8,224 nucleotides of DNA from assembly GCA_903930395.1 (NCBI GenBank), contig CAIYYE010000634.1, forward strand, positions 1 through 8,224. The letters are read 5' to 3'. Of this stretch, positions 5,524 through 8,224 are shown piece by piece. The notes beneath the pieces were generated by a model. It searched no databases. It saw nothing but the letters and a program-made list of their open reading frames with translations, and was not told the origin of the DNA. Each line of letters starts with the position of its first letter. Position 1 is the stretch's first letter. Made by a program: the position numbers and the translations under genes. This stretch comes from an uncultured beta proteobacterium. Lineage in GTDB: Bacteria > Pseudomonadota > Gammaproteobacteria > Burkholderiales > Rhodocyclaceae.

Positions 5524-6678
5524 ATGCGTCGCATTGCCATCATTTTTGCCGTCATCGCCCTCATAGGCCTCGGCCTGTTTTTCTTTACACGCCCCAAGCC
5601 AATTCCCGTTGTCCTCAAGGAAGTTGCCGCAGGCAAGGTCGAGGCCACCCTCGCCAACACCCGCGCCGGCACCGTCGAAGCCTGCCTGCGCACGAAGTTG
5701 TCGACCATCGTCGGCGGCCGCATCGAGTACCTCGGCGTCAAGGAGGGCGACAAGGTCAAGAAGGGCCAGTTGCTGCTCAAGCTGTGGAACGATGACCAGC
5801 AGGCCAACACCGCGCTGGCCCAGGCGCAGATCACGCTGAGCGCCAAGCGTAGCGAGGAAGCCTGCATTGCGGCGGCCAATGCCGAAAAGGAGGCGAAGCG
5901 CCAATCCGAACTGCGGGCCAGGGGCTTTGTCTCGACCAGTAGGGAAGAGACGGCGCGCACCGACGCAGAAGTCCGCCGCGCCAGTTGCAATACCGCCAAG
6001 GCCGATATTGCCCAGGCCGAAGCCAAACTGAAGAGTACCCGCGTCGAGCAGGGCCGCGTCTCGCTCTATGCACCCTTTGCCGGCACCGTCGCCAAGATCG
6101 TCGGCGAACTCGGCGAATACTCGACCCCATCGCCGCCCGGCGTACCGACGCCACCGGCCATCGACCTCATCGACGACAGCTGCCTCTACGTCAAGGCGCC
6201 GATGGACGAGGTCGACGCCCCGAAAATCCAGATCGGTCAGCCAGTCCGCATCAGCCTGGATGCCCAACCGGGCAAGCTGCTGCCCGGCAAGGTGCGCCGC
6301 GTCGCCCCCTACGTTTCAGCCCTGGAAAAGCAAGCACGCACGGTCGACATCGAAGTCGACTTCGACCATCCGGAGACAAGCGGCAAGCTGCTCGTCGGCT
6401 ACAGCGCCGATGTCGAAATCATCCTGAACGGCCGCGACAATGTCCTGCGCATCCCCACTGCTGCCATCCAGGAGGGCAGCAAGGTGCTGGTCTTCAATGC
6501 CGAGAGCGGCAAGCTCGACGAACGCCCGATCAAGACCGGCCTGAGCAATTGGGAATACACCGAGGCGCTCGAGGGCCTGAGCGCCGGCGAACGTATCGTC
6601 ACCTCGCTCGACAAGGAGGGCGTCAAGGCCGGGGCCAAGGTGACGCCGGACGAAAAAGCCCAGGCCAAGGCGAAGTAG
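5524..6678 (+). CDS. MacA/HlyD-family periplasmic adaptor subunit of a tripartite exporter
   Basis: 384 aa. An N-terminal membrane anchor or uncleaved signal (about residues 4-21) is followed by the first half of the lipoyl/barrel-sandwich domain (about 47-88; GGRIEYLGVKEGDKVKKGQLL). Next come a long alpha-hairpin (about 90-178), the second lipoyl half (about 179-200; LYAPFAGTVAKI), a beta-barrel (about 215-300) and a membrane-proximal domain (about 305-375). The hairpin tip carries R126, L130 and S137 with the same spacing as the RLS motif of AcrA/MacA that contacts TolC-type channels, so an outer-membrane channel encoded elsewhere is expected. Four cysteines are present (C54, C114, C155, C220); C114 and C155 sit at equal distances either side of the tip. 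The next genes encode the ABC ATPase and permease, so this is MacA-type rather than RND-type. The substrate cannot be read from sequence. Confidence 0.93.
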   Translation: MRRIAIIFAVIALIGLGLFFFTRPKPIPVVLKEVAAGKVEATLANTRAGTVEACLRTKLSTIVGGRIEYLGVKEGDKVKKGQLLLKLWNDDQQANTALAQAQITLSAKRSEEACIAAANAEKEAKRQSELRARGFVSTSREETARTDAEVRRASCNTAKADIAQAEAKLKSTRVEQGRVSLYAPFAGTVAKIVGELGEYSTPSPPGVPTPPAIDLIDDSCLYVKAPMDEVDAPKIQIGQPVRISLDAQPGKLLPGKVRRVAPYVSALEKQARTVDIEVDFDHPETSGKLLVGYSADVEIILNGRDNVLRIPTAAIQEGSKVLVFNAESGKLDERPIKTGLSNWEYTEALEGLSAGERIVTSLDKEGVKAGAKVTPDEKAQAKAK

Positions 6679-6682
6679 GCGC

Positions 6683-7381
6683 ATGTCGCTGATCCAGCTC
6701 GCCGGCATCGAACGCCGTTTCCTGCTCGGCGACACCACGGTGCACGCCCTGGCCGGGCTCAACCTGCAGATCGACGCTGGCGAATACGTCGCCATCATGG
6801 GGCCGTCCGGCTCCGGCAAATCGACCCTGCTCAATCTCCTCGGCCTGCTCGACCGGCCGAACGAAGGCAGCTACTTGCTCGAAGGTCGCGACGTCACGAC
6901 CCTCTCGCCCGACGAGCAGGCAAGCGTGCGCAGCACCCGGATCGGCTTCGTCTTCCAGAGCTTTCATCTCGTACCGCGCCTGACTGCCGCCGAAAACATC
7001 GCCCTGCCGATGATGCTGGCCGGCATTCCAGCGAGCCAGCGCAACCAGCGCGTCACCCGGGCGCTCAAGGATTTCGGCCTGGACAACCGGGCCGACCACA
7101 AGCCCGACCAGCTCTCCGGCGGCCAGCGCCAGCGCGTCGCCATTGCCCGCGCCACCATCATGCAGCCGGCCCTGATCCTGGCCGACGAACCGACAGGCAA
7201 CCTCGACCGACACACGGGTGAAGAAGTCGTCCATCTGCTCGAAGCCCTCAATGCCAGCGGCGTCACGCTCATCGTCGTCACCCACGACCAGGACATGGGC
7301 GCCCGCGCCAAGCGCCAGCTGGTCATGGAAGACGGGCGACTGAAAAGCGACAGCGGCGCAAACGCCCATGCGTCTGGCTGA
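6683..7381 (+). CDS. ABC transporter ATPase, LolD/MacB type
   Basis: 232 aa, a complete nucleotide-binding subunit that powers the exporter from the cytoplasmic side. Walker A is GPSGSGKST (40-48), Q-loop Q92 in FVFQSFHLVPRLTA, ABC signature LSGGQRQR (144-151), Walker B LILADEP (164-170, catalytic E169), D-loop GNLD (172-175) and H-loop H201. The EN segment after the Q-loop and the PTGNLD sequence are typical of the MacB/LolD/FtsE group. Length matches a stand-alone subunit, unlike E. coli MacB, where this domain is fused to the permease. The ATG lies 4 bp after the adaptor stop, with a short AGG formed by that stop region, and the 3' end overlaps the permease start by 14 bp, indicating tight coupling. 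The last dozen residues (after about 220) are poorly conserved and polar. Confidence 0.95.
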   Translation: MSLIQLAGIERRFLLGDTTVHALAGLNLQIDAGEYVAIMGPSGSGKSTLLNLLGLLDRPNEGSYLLEGRDVTTLSPDEQASVRSTRIGFVFQSFHLVPRLTAAENIALPMMLAGIPASQRNQRVTRALKDFGLDNRADHKPDQLSGGQRQRVAIARATIMQPALILADEPTGNLDRHTGEEVVHLLEALNASGVTLIVVTHDQDMGARAKRQLVMEDGRLKSDSGANAHASG

Positions 7382-8224
7382 CACCCTGCGCTTTGCCCGC
7401 GATGCGGCGACCGGCTACCCGATGCGGACTACGCTGTCGGTCCTCGCCATGTCGATTGGCGTCGCCGCCGTGGTCATCCTCACGGCACTCGGCGATGGCG
7501 CCCGACGCTACGTCGTCGGCCAGTTTTCCTCGCTCGGCACCAATCTCGTCATCGTCCTGCCCGGCCGCTCGGGGACGGGCGGCTTCAATCCAGCCAATGC
7601 CATCACCAGCACACCGCGCGACCTCACCGTCGACGATGCCGCCAGCCTGCGTCGCCTGCCCGGCGCCCGCCGCGTCGCGCCGCTCGCCGTCGGCACCTCG
7701 GAAATCAGCTTCGGCGGCAAGCTGCGCGAAGTCATGGTGGCCGGATCGACGGCCGAATTCATTCCCCTGCGCAATTTCGAGATCGCCCAAGGCCAGGGGC
7801 TGCCGGAGGAAGACTGGAGTCGCGGCTCGTCGGTTGCCGTGATCGGCGCAAAAATCCGCCAGGAATTGTTTGGTAGCCAGCCGGCCGTCGGCCAGCTGGT
7901 CCGCGTCGGCGACCGCCGCCTGCGCGTCATCGGCGTCCTCAAATCGACTGGTCAGGGGCTGGGCCTGAATACCGACGAGCTGGTCATCGTCCCGGTCTCG
8001 CTGGCCCAGGCCATGTTCAATTCGAACACGCTGTTCCGCATCATGATCGAGGCCAACAGCCGCGAAGCCATTCCCGGCACCAAGGAACAGGCGATGGACT
8101 TGCTGAAGCAACGCCACCGCGGCGAGGAGGACGTCACGGTGATCACCCAGGATGCCGTGCTCGCCACCTTCGACAAGCTGCTCGGCGCGCTGACCCTGGC
8201 CGTCGCCGGCATTGCCGCGATCAG
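7368..8224 (+). CDS. MacB/FtsX-type ABC permease, N-terminal part (runs off window)
   Basis: 285 codons are present and the frame remains open at the window edge. The protein starts MRLADTLRFARDAATGYPMRTTLSVLAM with an amphipathic N-terminus, followed by the first transmembrane helix (about 21-42; LSVLAMSIGVAAVVILTAL). Then comes the GARRYVVGQFSSLGTNLVIVLPG segment characteristic of the MacB periplasmic core. The periplasmic domain spans about 45-265 and includes the FEIAQGQGLPEEDW and VAVIGAKIRQELFG segments expected of MacB_PCD. The final visible residues (LLGALTLAVAGIAAI) begin the second transmembrane helix; two more helices are expected beyond the window. The ATG at 7368 overlaps the ATPase stop by 14 bp and has no clear ribosome-binding site, so translation probably depends on coupling. 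Two of these permeases would pair with two ATPase subunits, with the adaptor binding the periplasmic domain. Confidence 0.92.
   Translation, partial: MRLADTLRFARDAATGYPMRTTLSVLAMSIGVAAVVILTALGDGARRYVVGQFSSLGTNLVIVLPGRSGTGGFNPANAITSTPRDLTVDDAASLRRLPGARRVAPLAVGTSEISFGGKLREVMVAGSTAEFIPLRNFEIAQGQGLPEEDWSRGSSVAVIGAKIRQELFGSQPAVGQLVRVGDRRLRVIGVLKSTGQGLGLNTDELVIVPVSLAQAMFNSNTLFRIMIEANSREAIPGTKEQAMDLLKQRHRGEEDVTVITQDAVLATFDKLLGALTLAVAGIAAI

Noticed and set aside
5449..6267. A 272-aa open frame on the minus strand
   Set aside because: It mirrors the adaptor gene, which has a strong ribosome-binding site, membrane anchor and RLS motif. The minus-strand translation shows no family features.
6623..7384. 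A 253-aa open frame on the minus strand
   Set aside because: It is antisense to the ABC ATPase, which carries every expected motif.
7323..8117. A 264-aa open frame on the minus strand
   Set aside because: It is antisense to the permease, whose transmembrane helix and MacB periplasmic segments are clear.

Overview
The window is dense, GC-rich, fully bacterial DNA with two divergently transcribed gene blocks around one intergenic region of about 220 bp. The high GC content, codon use, a hybrid kinase/HD-GYP pair and a MacAB-type exporter suggest a betaproteobacterium. A Rhodocyclales member (Dechloromonas/Azonexus-like) is my best guess, but no marker gene here proves it.

Left block, minus strand, read from 4703 down to 1: (i) a 1054-aa membrane hybrid histidine kinase with a periplasmic sensor, HAMP, kinase core, two receivers, an HPt domain and an extra C-terminal helical tail; (ii) a 361-aa response regulator with a receiver and an HD-GYP (cyclic-di-GMP phosphodiesterase-type) output, whose GTG start overlaps the kinase stop; (iii) 33 bp further on, the start of an exported porin-like outer-membrane protein, cut by the window edge. 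The first two form a complete His-Asp-His-Asp phosphorelay ending in c-di-GMP hydrolysis. This is analogous to RpfC/RpfG but has an unrelated sensor, and no rpfF is in view.

Right block, plus strand, 4928 to beyond 8224: (iv) an uncharacterised 195-aa soluble protein; (v) a MacA/HlyD-type periplasmic adaptor with an intact RLS motif for a TolC-like channel; (vi) a LolD/MacB-type ABC ATPase; (vii) a MacB/FtsX-type permease, cut by the window edge. Spacings are 8 bp, 4 bp and a 14-bp overlap, so this is almost certainly one operon for a tripartite ABC exporter in which ATPase and permease are separate polypeptides.

The intergenic region (4704-4927) contains a minus-strand sequence resembling a sigma-54 promoter upstream of the kinase, and two dyad structures that share a GAGTGAT repeat and could be operators. 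No RNA genes, CRISPR arrays, insertion sequences or convincing terminators were seen. The most novel-looking items are the unknown first gene of the exporter operon, the unassigned kinase sensor and C-terminal modules, and a symmetric cysteine pair across the adaptor's helical hairpin.
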